From: S015-6 sp964479535
Lineage (GTDB): Bacteria; Desulfobacterota; DSWW01
Direction of reading: 5' to 3'
Length of the DNA stretch: 64,000 nt
NCBI GenBank assembly: GCA_964479535.1
Contig: CAYZMM010000003.1
Span: 62,001-126,000, forward strand
Made by a program: the position numbers and the translations under genes. Below the pieces are notes generated by a model. That model was not told the DNA's origin, made no database searches, and saw nothing but the letters and a program-made list of their open reading frames with translations. Shown here piece after piece: positions 34,201 to 42,248 of this stretch; positions within the stretch are counted from its first letter, which is position 1, and each line of letters starts with the position of its first letter.

Positions 34201-34589
34201 CCCTGAGCGAGCGCAGGATCAAACGGTGCCCGGTGCGCGACGTGGCCGGGATGCTTCGCTCCTTTCACTACGCAGCGTACGGTTCCCTGTTCGCACTGGA
34301 GGAAAGGGGCCTCACCCTCGAAGAGGGGGACGGTCCGGAGTTCTGGGCCCGCTTCTGGAACGGGTGGGTGTCCACAATCTTCCTCTCCGCCTACCTCCGG
34401 GCCGCCGCCCCGGGCGGTTTCCTTCCGGAGTCGCAGGAGGAGCTTCGCGCACTGCTCGAGTTCTATCTTCTGGAGAAGGCGATCTACGAACTCGGCTACG
34501 AGCTGAACAACCGCCCCGACTGGGTGCGCATCCCCCTCCAGGGAATCCACGACCTCCTTCAGGGGCAATCATTTAGGGGACGTTGTTGA
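31218..34589 (+). CDS. treS: Trehalose synthase fused to maltokinase
   Basis: 1123 residues. Residues ~10-560 are the GH13 isomerase TreS (trehalose to maltose): nucleophile in GLRLDAVPYL near 213, AEANQWPED near 255, RNHDELTLEMV near 320. Residues ~590-1123 are maltokinase (Pep2/Mak), with the kinase loop HGDYHLGQVL near 967 and the metal site VLDFEGEPARP. The fusion converts trehalose to maltose-1-phosphate for GlgE. The last codons and the TGA stop are inside a 27-bp perfect hairpin that begins at 34578, so the final residues come from that element. Confidence 0.95.
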   Translation: MKKRDRKKTTVFDANPLWYKDAVIYELHVRAFSDSDQDGVGDFRGLTGKLDYLQDLGVNALWLLPFYPSPLRDDGYDISDYTSIHPSYGTMRDFRRFLQEAHRRGLRVITELVLNHTSDQHPWFQRARRANPGSKWRNFYVWSDKPDRYSDTRIIFQDFEASNWTWDPVAKAYYWHRFYSHQPDLNYDNPQLEKAVFRAIDFWFGLGVDGLRLDAVPYLFEREGTNCENLPETHAFLKKLRAYVDARYEDRLLLAEANQWPEDAVAYFGDGDACHMAFHFPLMPRMFMALHMEDRFPILDILEQTPGIPDACQWAIFLRNHDELTLEMVTDEERDYMYRVYAQDSQMRINLGIRRRLAPLLGNHRKRIELLNSLLFSMPGTPVIYYGDEIGMGDNIYVGDRNGVRTPMQWSPDRNAGFSGANPQKLYLPVIIDPEYHYEAVNVEAQQANPRSLLWWMKRLIAMRKRYSALGQGAIRFLHPENRKILAFLRTLGEENILVVANLSRFVQYVELDLSDFKERVPVELFGKTEFPPVGEAPYFLSLGPHSIYWFAMEPQPALEAGVEARAQPCPTPLLSVSGRWERVLSGKTAGKIEDALPAYLGGRRWFGGKARRVKSARIQEVIPLSNARQAVYLLLVNVGYTERNDETYTIPVTYASGKRAEELLLENPRAALVRIALRDRGEEGILYDALYDERCRDALLEAILSRRRRKGSTGELVGKAMSGWNRGGDGGGRPESALLKGEQSNSSVAYGDRFILKLFRRLDPGVNPDLEIGRFLTTRGFLHTPPVAGYLEYHRTREDPMTVAVLQNFVPNEGDAWEYTLDHLEHYFEHALAELNRASRPEVPEGSWVDLAGQEPPGFVFETIGPYVESARLLGERTAEMHRVLAGETDDPAFSPEPFTKLYQRSLYQSMRSLVGWVFPLLSSRRKELPETAQGLAGPILAEERQLRSRFRSFADRKIRASRIRCHGDYHLGQVLFTGKDFVVLDFEGEPARPLSERRIKRCPVRDVAGMLRSFHYAAYGSLFALEERGLTLEEGDGPEFWARFWNGWVSTIFLSAYLRAAAPGGFLPESQEELRALLEFYLLEKAIYELGYELNNRPDWVRIPLQGIHDLLQGQSFRGRC

Positions 34590-34635
34590 ATAGATTAACT
34601 TCTGCGAGCAGAAGTTAATCTATTCAACAACGTCC
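34578..34635. repeat. Perfect 27-bp hairpin at the end of treS (REP/terminator-like)
   Basis: Left arm 34578-34604, loop CGAG, right arm 34609-34635, with no mismatch. It belongs to the TTTAGGGGACGTTGTT family. The treS stop TGA (34587-34589) is inside the left arm. It lacks a U-tract, so it may stop transcription only weakly, but should stabilise the 3' end of the mRNA. Confidence 0.8.
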
Positions 34636-34661
34636 GCTCCCCGGCAACGTCCCCTCCCCGG

Positions 34662-34709
34662 TGTGCAGCAACCGAACGATGCGGTACGGGCTCGTGCAGG
34701 TTCGGAACA
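34662..34709. promoter_or_regulatory. Two putative enhancer dyads upstream of the gene at 34964
   Basis: TGTGCA-GCAAC-CGAACG at 34662-34678 (weak right half) and CGTGCA-GGTTC-GGAACA at 34693-34709, exactly 31 bp apart. They are 176 and 145 bp upstream of the -24 element at 34854. Confidence 0.5.
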
Positions 34710-34853
34710 GCCGTTCAGGAACGATTCCGGACGGTACCGGCCCGCGCTCCGGACGGCTTCAGCGGCGCGGTCTCCGCCAAGCCATCGATATCAAAGGCCG
34801 ATTCCGGGAATGAAATCACGGACGGTGGAAACGTATTCGAGCGCCCGGGGCTC

Positions 34854-34869
34854 TGGCAGAGAGCTTGCA
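34854..34869 (+). promoter_or_regulatory. Sigma-54 promoter for the hypothetical gene at 34964
   Basis: TGGCAG-AGAGC-TTGCA, correct GG-N10-GC spacing, 95 bp before the start. It lies in a 374-bp gene-free stretch (34590-34963) that otherwise holds the treS hairpin and the dyads. Confidence 0.78.
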
Positions 34870-34963
34870 TCCAAGACGTCCGCAACAGCCACCCATCCAC
34901 AGCGCCGCCGGTGCATCGACGGTTCGTATCCCGCGAAATGCGGCGCAACCACGGAGGCAAACA

Positions 34964-35359
34964 ATGGACGACCGTCTCCTTCAGAGCCGAACACGCTCGA
35001 TCCTCAGGCTCCTTCGACAGAACTTCCAGCGGGTGGAGGGGCCTCTGCTCGACCGGCCGAACCGCGTGCTCTACCGCGTGTGGGCGCACGCTGCAAAGGC
35101 CAACGACCGCTCCGGCGTGGAGTTCGAGTTCTCCAGGGACTTCCTGAGCGAAGCGGCACGGGATTTTGGAGTGTGTACCCTCGAGGCCCTGCAAAGGGCG
35201 AAGCGCTTCTTGGGCGACCCGAGAGAGGCCTCCCCCAACGGTAGAAGCATCTCGGCTTTCCGAAAGCGTTCGCTTCGTCTTCGAGACGAATCCATCGGTA
35301 CGGGCCGGGTCGAACCCCTCTACACGATCCGACGCGTCGGAGCCGCCGGGACCGCTTGA
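34964..35359 (+). CDS. Conserved hypothetical protein
   Basis: 131 residues from ATG 34964 with GGAGG 7 bp upstream. Arg-rich and soluble; the first 75 residues look helical (SILRLLRQNFQRVEGPLLDRPNRVLYRVWAHA), followed by a polar, probably flexible tail. No recognised domain. A REP-like palindrome starts 11 bp after its stop. The presence of a sigma-54 promoter and dyads supports it being a real, regulated gene. Confidence 0.6.
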   Translation: MDDRLLQSRTRSILRLLRQNFQRVEGPLLDRPNRVLYRVWAHAAKANDRSGVEFEFSRDFLSEAARDFGVCTLEALQRAKRFLGDPREASPNGRSISAFRKRSLRLRDESIGTGRVEPLYTIRRVGAAGTA

Positions 35360-35370
35360 TTCGCCGCGCA

Positions 35371-35403
35371 TTTAGGGAACGTTGTTAACAAAGTAAACAA
35401 CGG
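35371..35403. repeat. REP-like element, TTTAGGG(A)ACGTTGTT type
   Basis: TTTAGGGAACGTTGTT followed by a 10-bp stem (35380-35389 with 35393-35402, one mismatch, AAA loop). Related to the treS hairpin element but shorter. Confidence 0.55.
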
Positions 35404-35430
35404 CCCCTCCGGCCCGCTTCCGACGAAATT

Positions 35431-35443
35431 GGGGACAGCCACC
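35431..35443 (+). repeat. REP-like element, GGGGACAGCCACC type
   Basis: One of four copies (also 36542-36554 plus, 36596-36607 minus and near 62903-62920 minus), each flanked by AAATT or AAATC. It lies 30 bp after the end of the convergent beta-propeller gene. Confidence 0.6.
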
Positions 35444-35473
35444 AATTGCTGGGGGCCGGTCGCTCCATAGGGT

Positions 35474-36472
35474 CTAGGTTTCGACCACGGCCAGGCCCGT
35501 GATTCCCTCGATGTCACCGAGAATCGGCTCCCACCTCGGGATCCTCGGGGATTCGACGAGCACGCTGCCCGTCGACAGAAGCGCAACGAGCCTTTCCCCC
35601 ACCGTAACGAAGCGCTCCACCATCTGTTCGGGCCATGGAGACCGCAGATTCGAGGAGCCGGGCCGCCAGGTCTGTCCCCCGTCCAGCGATTCTTCGATCC
35701 GGCCGTTCCTCGCAACCCCTTCGGCCGACCCGAGAATCACCCGGTCCGTCTCGTCCGGGTCGGGCCGGCCCGCATTGCCCGGGTCCAGCCAGAAGGCCCT
35801 GCAGTAGCAGGGGTAGAGGCACACCCAGCTCTTTCCGCCGTCCTTCGACCGGTAGAGGCCGCCACCGGTGGCGGCGAAGACGCGGTCCGGCGAGGAGGGG
35901 TGGATCTCCACCGAGTGAACGTCGGCGTGGAGTCCACCGGGGGGAGGTGAGGACTCGGGCCTGCCGGTGCTTCCCTCGACCAGGCTCCAGGAGGAGCCGC
36001 CGTCATCGGATCGAAGGATCCCGCCCTGCTCCACTGCCGCGTACGCCCTGTCTCCCCGGCAGGCGAAGCCTCTCACGCACCCCGCCTCCGGGGAGTAGGG
36101 AAGAGACCACCCGAACCTGTCGCGAAGACGCTCGACCTCTTCGCATCCGCGCCAGGTGCCTCCCTCATCATCGGAAACGAACAGCCCGGCAGGTTCCGTC
36201 CCGGCGAAGGCCCGGGAGCGGCCCTCCTCTGTCCAGGCGATCCACCGTACATGCGGGATCGTGAGGCCCTCCCCGCTCTCCTGCCATGACCGGCCCCCAT
36301 CCGTGGACCGGAAGATCCCCTCCCGCGCTCCCGCCAGGGCCGTGACGTCCCGCGCGGCCACGCAGGTGACCGGACGATCCTGCAGGCCCTCGTGGAAAGG
36401 CTTCCAGCCACCTTCCCCCTCGACCAGCAGATGGACGCCTCTCTCAGACGCCGCATAGAGTACTCGCTGCAT
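35474..36472 (-). CDS. BNR/Asp-box beta-propeller protein
   Basis: 332 residues. At least five Asp-box repeats of the S-x-D-x-G-x-x-W form are visible (STDGGRSW, SDDEGGTW, SDDGGSSW, SKDGGKSW, SLDGGQTW), giving a sialidase/YCF48-like propeller. There is no sialidase catalytic Arg/Glu/Tyr set that can be pointed to and no signal peptide, so a binding rather than enzymatic role is likely. A REP pair separates it from the upstream kinase-like gene on the same strand. Confidence 0.78.
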   Translation of the reverse strand: MQRVLYAASERGVHLLVEGEGGWKPFHEGLQDRPVTCVAARDVTALAGAREGIFRSTDGGRSWQESGEGLTIPHVRWIAWTEEGRSRAFAGTEPAGLFVSDDEGGTWRGCEEVERLRDRFGWSLPYSPEAGCVRGFACRGDRAYAAVEQGGILRSDDGGSSWSLVEGSTGRPESSPPPGGLHADVHSVEIHPSSPDRVFAATGGGLYRSKDGGKSWVCLYPCYCRAFWLDPGNAGRPDPDETDRVILGSAEGVARNGRIEESLDGGQTWRPGSSNLRSPWPEQMVERFVTVGERLVALLSTGSVLVESPRIPRWEPILGDIEGITGLAVVET

Positions 36473-36539
36473 GTCATCCCCGCGGCAGGCCCGGGGCCGG
36501 AGCCCGCTTCAATCCGGGTACGTCCGATTTCCGACCAAA

Positions 36540-36609
36540 TTGGGGACAGCCACCGATTTCTCCAGCGCGCCATCTTGCAAGTCCGAAGGAAATTAGTGGC
36601 TGTCCCCAG
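36540..36609. repeat. Inverted pair of GGGGACAGCCACC-type REP elements
   Basis: A plus copy at 36542-36554 and a minus copy at 36596-36607 face each other across about 40 bp, like a BIME. The minus copy encodes the last residues (ETGDSH) and the TAA stop of the kinase-like gene. Confidence 0.65.
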
Positions 36610-37408
36610 TTTCGGTGATCCGGTCTCCGTGCGGTAAAGGGTGATCATCCCCCCCTTCCCGGGCGACGTACCCGAGCCTCTCGAAGACGCGTCTTCTTAT
36701 GAACCGCCACTCCAGCCGGTGGTCCTCGTTCGATGCGCACTGCCTGTGGAAGACGCGGTCCAGAACACGGGCGGCATGACGCCTCGAGAAGACCCGTTTC
36801 GTCTCCGTGTCGACCCACACGAGCCCGCCGTCTCCCCGGACGAGGATATTGTTGAAACTGGGGTCCTTGACCACGAACCCGTTGCGAACGCACTGCACGA
36901 GCCCGTCCGCAATCGCTTCCAGAACGTCGCGCCGTCGAGACGGCCCCATGCTCCGAAACGCCGCCCGTACCGTCGGCGCGTCCACCACGGACGCACAATA
37001 CAGGGAGAGCAGTTCGTTGAAAGGGTTGAGGGACAGTCCCCACCCCAGCGTCGGTGCCACCTGCAGTCCGGCCCTTGCCATTCGTTTGTTGCCCGTCCTT
37101 TCCTTGCGGGCCTCGAACTGGAACAGGAGCCGATCCCGGATCAGGACGCGGAAGAACCAGTCCACCGGGCGGTCCGTGTGGCCGTACTTCTGCTTTCGGG
37201 CCTTGACCAGGGCCGTTCCGCCCCGGCTGCAGGAAAAGGTTCCGAAGCTCCTCCTGGAGGGGTGTCCCCCGCACTTCATCCACTCGCACCGGCCCAGGGA
37301 AATCTCCCTCGGCAGGGAGTCGGCGTGAAAGAGCAGGAACCAGGACGCCCGATTACCGAAGTGCAGCTTGGCCAGGTGCAAGACGGCCGCCTCCTGCGGA
37401 CACTTCAT
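36593..37408 (-). CDS. Kinase-like protein of the Kdo/WaaP or RIO type
   Basis: 271 residues from ATG 37408; the ribosome site is weak. The C-terminal half contains a catalytic-loop-like VVKDPSFNNILVRGDG (Asp and paired Asn) followed by WVDTETKRVF in place of DFG, the pattern of Kdo-kinase/WaaP-type small kinases. An upstream Lys-rich stretch (ALVKARKQKYG) could hold the ATP-contacting Lys. The substrate is unknown; LPS core sugars are the best-known substrates of the group. The last residues are encoded by a REP element. Preceded by a perfect sigma-54 promoter. Confidence 0.65.
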   Translation of the reverse strand: MKCPQEAAVLHLAKLHFGNRASWFLLFHADSLPREISLGRCEWMKCGGHPSRRSFGTFSCSRGGTALVKARKQKYGHTDRPVDWFFRVLIRDRLLFQFEARKERTGNKRMARAGLQVAPTLGWGLSLNPFNELLSLYCASVVDAPTVRAAFRSMGPSRRRDVLEAIADGLVQCVRNGFVVKDPSFNNILVRGDGGLVWVDTETKRVFSRRHAARVLDRVFHRQCASNEDHRLEWRFIRRRVFERLGYVAREGGDDHPLPHGDRITETGDSH

Positions 37409-37445
37409 CCTTACGTTACCTATCGCCTTCCTTCGCCGGGTCCAG

Positions 37446-37461
37446 AGCAAGGCGTGTGCCA
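37446..37461 (-). promoter_or_regulatory. Sigma-54 promoter for the kinase-like gene
   Basis: Minus-strand TGGCAC-ACGCC-TTGCT, full consensus, 38 bp before the start at 37408. Divergent partner of the glgB promoter. Confidence 0.86.
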
Positions 37462-37566
37462 GGCCCGGCCCGGCCTCGGCCCGTCGTCAAGGGGCGAGAA
37501 ATACACGCCCCGAAGCAACGGCCCGGATCCGCCCTTGTTCCGCGCGTGCACAGGGGCGATCGGAAG

Positions 37567-37583
37567 CGTGCAAAAGATGCACA
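37567..37583. promoter_or_regulatory. Putative enhancer dyad between kinase-like gene and glgB
   Basis: CGTGCA-AAAGA-TGCACA, nearly perfect. It is 53 bp upstream of the glgB -24 element and 106 bp upstream of the divergent one. A half-site CGTGCA lies at 37545-37550. Confidence 0.65.
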
Positions 37584-37635
37584 TGCCTCCGGGCCCCTTG
37601 GTCGCGCCCTCCGTCGCTGTGGCGCCAATCGTCCA

Positions 37636-37651
37636 TGGCACATGCCTTGCT
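37636..37651 (+). promoter_or_regulatory. Sigma-54 promoter for glgB-GH57-treY
   Basis: TGGCAC-ATGCC-TTGCT followed by a T-run, full consensus. The predicted leader to glgB at 37820 is long, about 155 nt. Confidence 0.86.
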
Positions 37652-37819
37652 TTTTTATTCATATTCGATCATTGAAGGCCGGTCAACCCACGGAGCGCGC
37701 ACCCCATGGACCTTCGCACCACTCTAAGAGGAATCAGGGTCACGGTTGCGGCCCTGCGTGAGCTCTCCAGGTTCACGAGGGACGGACGCATGTTGAAGGG
37801 AATCGCCGGGGAGGGAAGC

Positions 37820-39769
37820 ATGATTGAAACGCTGATGGAAAAGACACGGAAGAAGATGGCGGTACAGAACCGGACTTCTCTGCTCACGGACGAGGATCTC
37901 TACCTTTTCAACGAGGGAAGCCATTTCCGGCTCTACGAAAAGCTGGGCTCCCGCGAGGCTCTGCAGGACGGGGAGCGAGGCACCCATTTCGCCGTCTGGG
38001 CCCCCAATGCGGAGCAGGTCGCCGTCATGGGCAGCTTCAACGACTGGAACAAGGAAAGGCACCTCCTCGCACCCCGGGGGAACTCCGGCGTATGGGAGGG
38101 CTTTCTGCCCGGCGTGAAGAAGGGCGACAGCTACAAGTATCACATCCGCTCACGACACCGCGGCTACCGGGTCGACAAGGCCGACCCCTTCGCCTTCTGG
38201 AACGAGGTTCCGCCGAGGACCGCTTCCGTCGTGTGGGACCTGGACTACGAGTGGAACGACGCGGGGTGGATGCAGGCCCGCGCGTCCCACAACTCCGCCG
38301 ACGCGCCCATGACCATCTACGAAGTCCATATCGGATCCTGGATGCGTGCACAGGAGGAAGACGGCACCCGGCCGCTCTCCTACCGTGAGCTCGCGCCCAG
38401 GCTGGCCGACTACGTGAGCCGCACCGGATTCACCCACGTGGAATTCCTCCCCGTCATGGAGCACCCCTTCTACGGCTCCTGGGGCTACCAGGTGAGCGGC
38501 CCCTTTTCCCCCACCAGCCGCTACGGCACGCCCCAGGACTTCATGTACCTGGTCGACTGCCTGCACCGGGCGGGGATCGGCGTCATCCTGGACTGGGTTC
38601 CCTCCCACTTCCCGAGCGACGAGCACGGCCTCGGCTACTTCGACGGCACCTACCTCTTCGAGCACGCCGACCCCCGCCAGCGCGTTCATCCGGACTGGGA
38701 CAGCCTGATCTACAACTACGGCCGCACCGAGGTGCGCAGCTACCTGATCAGCAGCGCCCTCTTCTGGCTGGACAGGTACCACATCGACGGCCTCAGGGTG
38801 GACGCCGTGGCCTCCATGCTCTACCTGGACTACGGACGGAGGGAGGGCGGCTGGATCCCGAACGAGTACGGCGGGAACGAGAACCTGGAGGCGATCTCCC
38901 TGCTGCGACGCTTCAACGAGGAGGTCTACAAGAACTTCCCCTCGGCGCAGACCATTGCCGAGGAGTCCACCGCCTGGCCCATGGTCTCCCGGCCCACGTA
39001 CGTGGGCGGCCTCGGGTTCGGCATGAAGTGGGACATGGGCTGGATGCACGACACCCTGAAATACATGTCGAACGAGCCGGTCCACCGCAAGTATCATCAC
39101 GACAAGCTGACCTTCCGTCTCCTGTACTCCTTTCAGGAGAACTTCGTCCTTTCCCTCTCCCACGACGAAGTGGTCCACGGCAAGGGGGCGCTCCTGCGCA
39201 AGATGCCCGGCGACGACTGGCAGAAGTTCGCCAACCTGAGGCTCCTCTACGGATACATGTACGCCCAGCCCGGAAAGAAGCTCCTCTTCATGGGGGGCGA
39301 GTTCGGGCAGTGGGACGAGTGGTACCACGAGAAGAGCCTGGACTGGCACCTGCTCGACGCTCCGCCCCACGGCGGGCTCCTCCGGTGGATGGAGGACCTG
39401 AACCGCCTGTACAGGCAGGAGACGGCCCTGCACCGGCTCGACTTCGACCCGAACGGTTTCGAGTGGATCGACTGCAGCGACGCCGAGCAGAGCACCATCA
39501 GCCTGCTTCGAAAGGGACCGGACCCGGCGGACCGGATCATCGCGGTCTTCAATTTCACCCCCGTGCCGAGAGAGAACTACCGCGTGGGAGCACCCGACGC
39601 CGGCTCCTGGAAGGAGATCCTGAACAGCGATGCCCGGGAGTACGGCGGAAGCGGGCAGGGAAACATGGGCGGCGTGGAAGCCGTGCCCTTCCCCTTTCAC
39701 GGCATGCCCCTTTCCCTGAACATCACCCTGCCGCCCCTCGGAGCGGTGTTCTTCAAGAAGGAAGCCTGA
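37820..39769 (+). CDS. glgB: 1,4-alpha-glucan branching enzyme
   Basis: 649 residues. ATG 37820 is preferred because GGAGGG lies just before it and a ~50-residue N-terminal lead fits the family; starts from 37706 are possible. CBM48 domain (FAVWAPNAEQVAVMGSFNDWN), then the GH13 barrel: nucleophile Asp in GLRVDAVASMLYLDY near residue 330, IAEESTAWP near 382, LSHDEVVHGKGALL near 448. It introduces alpha-1,6 branches into glycogen. First gene of an operon with a GH57 enzyme and treY. Confidence 0.95.
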   Translation: MIETLMEKTRKKMAVQNRTSLLTDEDLYLFNEGSHFRLYEKLGSREALQDGERGTHFAVWAPNAEQVAVMGSFNDWNKERHLLAPRGNSGVWEGFLPGVKKGDSYKYHIRSRHRGYRVDKADPFAFWNEVPPRTASVVWDLDYEWNDAGWMQARASHNSADAPMTIYEVHIGSWMRAQEEDGTRPLSYRELAPRLADYVSRTGFTHVEFLPVMEHPFYGSWGYQVSGPFSPTSRYGTPQDFMYLVDCLHRAGIGVILDWVPSHFPSDEHGLGYFDGTYLFEHADPRQRVHPDWDSLIYNYGRTEVRSYLISSALFWLDRYHIDGLRVDAVASMLYLDYGRREGGWIPNEYGGNENLEAISLLRRFNEEVYKNFPSAQTIAEESTAWPMVSRPTYVGGLGFGMKWDMGWMHDTLKYMSNEPVHRKYHHDKLTFRLLYSFQENFVLSLSHDEVVHGKGALLRKMPGDDWQKFANLRLLYGYMYAQPGKKLLFMGGEFGQWDEWYHEKSLDWHLLDAPPHGGLLRWMEDLNRLYRQETALHRLDFDPNGFEWIDCSDAEQSTISLLRKGPDPADRIIAVFNFTPVPRENYRVGAPDAGSWKEILNSDAREYGGSGQGNMGGVEAVPFPFHGMPLSLNITLPPLGAVFFKKEA

Positions 39770-39824
39770 TCGGAAACCGGCGCTTCACCGAGGCCGCAGC
39801 GGAATCACGGAAAGGAAGGACGAG

Positions 39825-42248
39825 TTGGAACGTTACGTGTGTCTCCACAGCCACTTCTACCAGCCGCCCCGCGAGAACGCGTGGCTCGAGGCGGTGGAAC
39901 TGCAGGACTCGGCGTACCCGTACCACGACTGGAACGAGCGGATCACGGCGGAGTGCTACGGCCCCAACTCCGCTTCCCGCATCCTGAGCCCGGACGGCCG
40001 GATCGTGGGGATCCTGAACAACTACTCCCGGGTCAGCTTCAATTTCGGCCCCACCCTGCTCAGCTGGATGGAACGGGCGAGGCCGGACATCTACGAACGG
40101 ATCCTCGAGGCGGACCGGCTGAGCCGGGAGCTTCACGGCGGGCACGGCAGCGCCCTCGCACAGGTGTACAATCACGCCATCATACCCCTTTGCAACGGGC
40201 GGGACAAGCGGACGCAGATCGTCTGGGGCCTCCGCGACTTCGAGCACCGTTTCGGCCGCAAGGCGGAGGGCATGTGGCTGGCGGAAACAGCGGTGGACCT
40301 GGAGACCCTGGATCTGCTCGCGGAGCAGGGCGTCCGGTTCACGATCCTCGCCCCCCGCCAGGCCGCGCAGGTCCGGAAGAAGGGGAAGGGAAAGTGGAGC
40401 ACGGTGCGCGAGGGCGCCATCGACCCGAGGCAGCCGTACCGGTGCCGCCTTCCCTCCGGCCGGGACATTCACCTCTTCTTCTACGACGGGCCCATCGCCC
40501 AGGAGCTGGCCTTCGGCGACCTGCTGAACAGCGGGGAGGGCTTCGCACAAAGGCTCCTCGACGCCTTCACGGACGACTCCGGCCCCCAGCTCGTGCACGT
40601 CGCCACCGACGGAGAGACGTACGGGCACCACCACAGGCACGGGGAGATGGCCCTCGCCTACTGTCTGCACTCCTTGGAAGCGAACCCCTCGGTGCAGACC
40701 ACCCTGTACGGCGACTACCTGGAGAAGTTCCCGCCCGGCCGCGAAGCCCGGATCCACGAGGGGTCCTCCTGGAGCTGCATTCACGGCGTGGAGCGCTGGC
40801 GGGACGCGTGCGGGTGCTCCAGCGGGAGCAACCCCGACTGGCACCAGCACTGGCGCAAACCCCTCCGGCAGGCCCTGGACTGGCTCAGGGACTCGCTCAT
40901 CCCCCTGTGCGAGGAACACGGCCGGCCCCTGTTCCCTGATTTCTGGGCCGCCCGGGACGCGTACATCGGCGTTGTGCTGGACCGGTCCCCTGAAAACACC
41001 GAAGCCTTCCTGAGCGAACACGCGGGACGCGAGCTTTCCGCCGAAGAGAAGACCCGGGGGCTGCGGCTCCTGGAGACCCAGCGGCAGGCCCTGTTGATGT
41101 ACACCAGCTGCGGCTGGTTCTTCGACGAGCTCTCCGGCATCGAGACCACCCAGGTCCTCCAGTACGCGAGCCGGGCAGCCCAGCTCGCCAAGGATGCGAC
41201 CGGACAGGACCTGGAGGGCGAATTCGCGGACCGGCTCCGGGACGCGCCGAGCAATCTGGAGCGTTACCGGGACGGGAAGACCGTCTACGACGAACTCGTC
41301 CGGCCCGCCCGGGTGAGCCTCACCCGGGTTGCGGCCCACTACGCGGTCTCCTCCCTGTTTCACGAGATGGACGGACCGGCCCCGGCGTACTGCTTCGCCT
41401 TGGAAGAGCTCGACGTCGGCCGTTTGACGGCCGGGAAAATCCGCCTCGCCACCGGGCGCATCCGGGTGCGGTCGGAACTGACCTGGGAAGAGGCGGACCT
41501 GGATCATGCCGTGGTGGATCTGGGGGGTCTCAACCTGAACGCGGGCGTCCGCGCACACAAAGACGACGCTGCCTTCTCGGCCATGCGCGAGGACCTGGCC
41601 GAGGCCTTCCGCGCAGGCGACGCGCCGGAGACCGTCCGCCGCCTGGACGCGCACTTCGGAGCCCTCAACTACAGCCTCCGGGACCTGTTCCGGGACGAGC
41701 AGCGCAGCATCGTGGGCTCGATCTACGAGGAGGCGGCGGTCTCGATCGAGCACGTCTACCGCGAGGTCTACCACGCCCAGTACCCCTTGATGCAGTCCAT
41801 GGCCAACCTCGGCATTCCCCTGCCGGCTCTGCTGCGCGAAACGGCCGGGTTCGTGCTCAACCGCGATGTGCGGGAGTGCCTGGACGAGGACCGGATCGAC
41901 CGGGAACGGCTCGACACCCTCGACGGCGACATCCGGAAGTGGGCCGCACCCATCGACCGGGAAGAGCTGGGGCTCCACGCCGGCCAGCGGATCGACGACC
42001 TGGTGACGCAGCTGAGCGAAGCGCCCCTGGACGAGTCCGTGCTCGAGCGCATCGAAGACCTCCTCCAGGCCTGCCTCCGTCTCGAGGTTCCCCTCAATCT
42101 GTGGAAGATGCAGAACACTCTCTACGAAATCGGCCTCCAGCAGTTCTTCCTGCGCACACGGCTGGCCGAGGGGGGGGACGATTCATCCGAACAGTGGGTC
42201 GAACGCTTTCAGCGGCTCGCCGACCTGTCGGGCGTGAGGTTCACCTGA
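39825..42248 (+). CDS. GH57 family glucanotransferase/amylase with DUF3536 domain
   Basis: 807 residues, TTG start at 39825 with AAAGGAAGGA upstream. The N-terminal GH57 barrel shows HSHFYQPPREN (motif 1), the nucleophile Glu in GMWLAETAVDLETL near residue 153, and acid Asp in DGETYGHHHRHGEMAL near 262. The C-terminal ~400 residues are helical and match DUF3536. The exact activity (alpha-amylase, branching or transferase) is not established for this subfamily. Its stop overlaps the treY start (TGATG). Confidence 0.87.
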   Translation: MERYVCLHSHFYQPPRENAWLEAVELQDSAYPYHDWNERITAECYGPNSASRILSPDGRIVGILNNYSRVSFNFGPTLLSWMERARPDIYERILEADRLSRELHGGHGSALAQVYNHAIIPLCNGRDKRTQIVWGLRDFEHRFGRKAEGMWLAETAVDLETLDLLAEQGVRFTILAPRQAAQVRKKGKGKWSTVREGAIDPRQPYRCRLPSGRDIHLFFYDGPIAQELAFGDLLNSGEGFAQRLLDAFTDDSGPQLVHVATDGETYGHHHRHGEMALAYCLHSLEANPSVQTTLYGDYLEKFPPGREARIHEGSSWSCIHGVERWRDACGCSSGSNPDWHQHWRKPLRQALDWLRDSLIPLCEEHGRPLFPDFWAARDAYIGVVLDRSPENTEAFLSEHAGRELSAEEKTRGLRLLETQRQALLMYTSCGWFFDELSGIETTQVLQYASRAAQLAKDATGQDLEGEFADRLRDAPSNLERYRDGKTVYDELVRPARVSLTRVAAHYAVSSLFHEMDGPAPAYCFALEELDVGRLTAGKIRLATGRIRVRSELTWEEADLDHAVVDLGGLNLNAGVRAHKDDAAFSAMREDLAEAFRAGDAPETVRRLDAHFGALNYSLRDLFRDEQRSIVGSIYEEAAVSIEHVYREVYHAQYPLMQSMANLGIPLPALLRETAGFVLNRDVRECLDEDRIDRERLDTLDGDIRKWAAPIDREELGLHAGQRIDDLVTQLSEAPLDESVLERIEDLLQACLRLEVPLNLWKMQNTLYEIGLQQFFLRTRLAEGGDDSSEQWVERFQRLADLSGVRFT

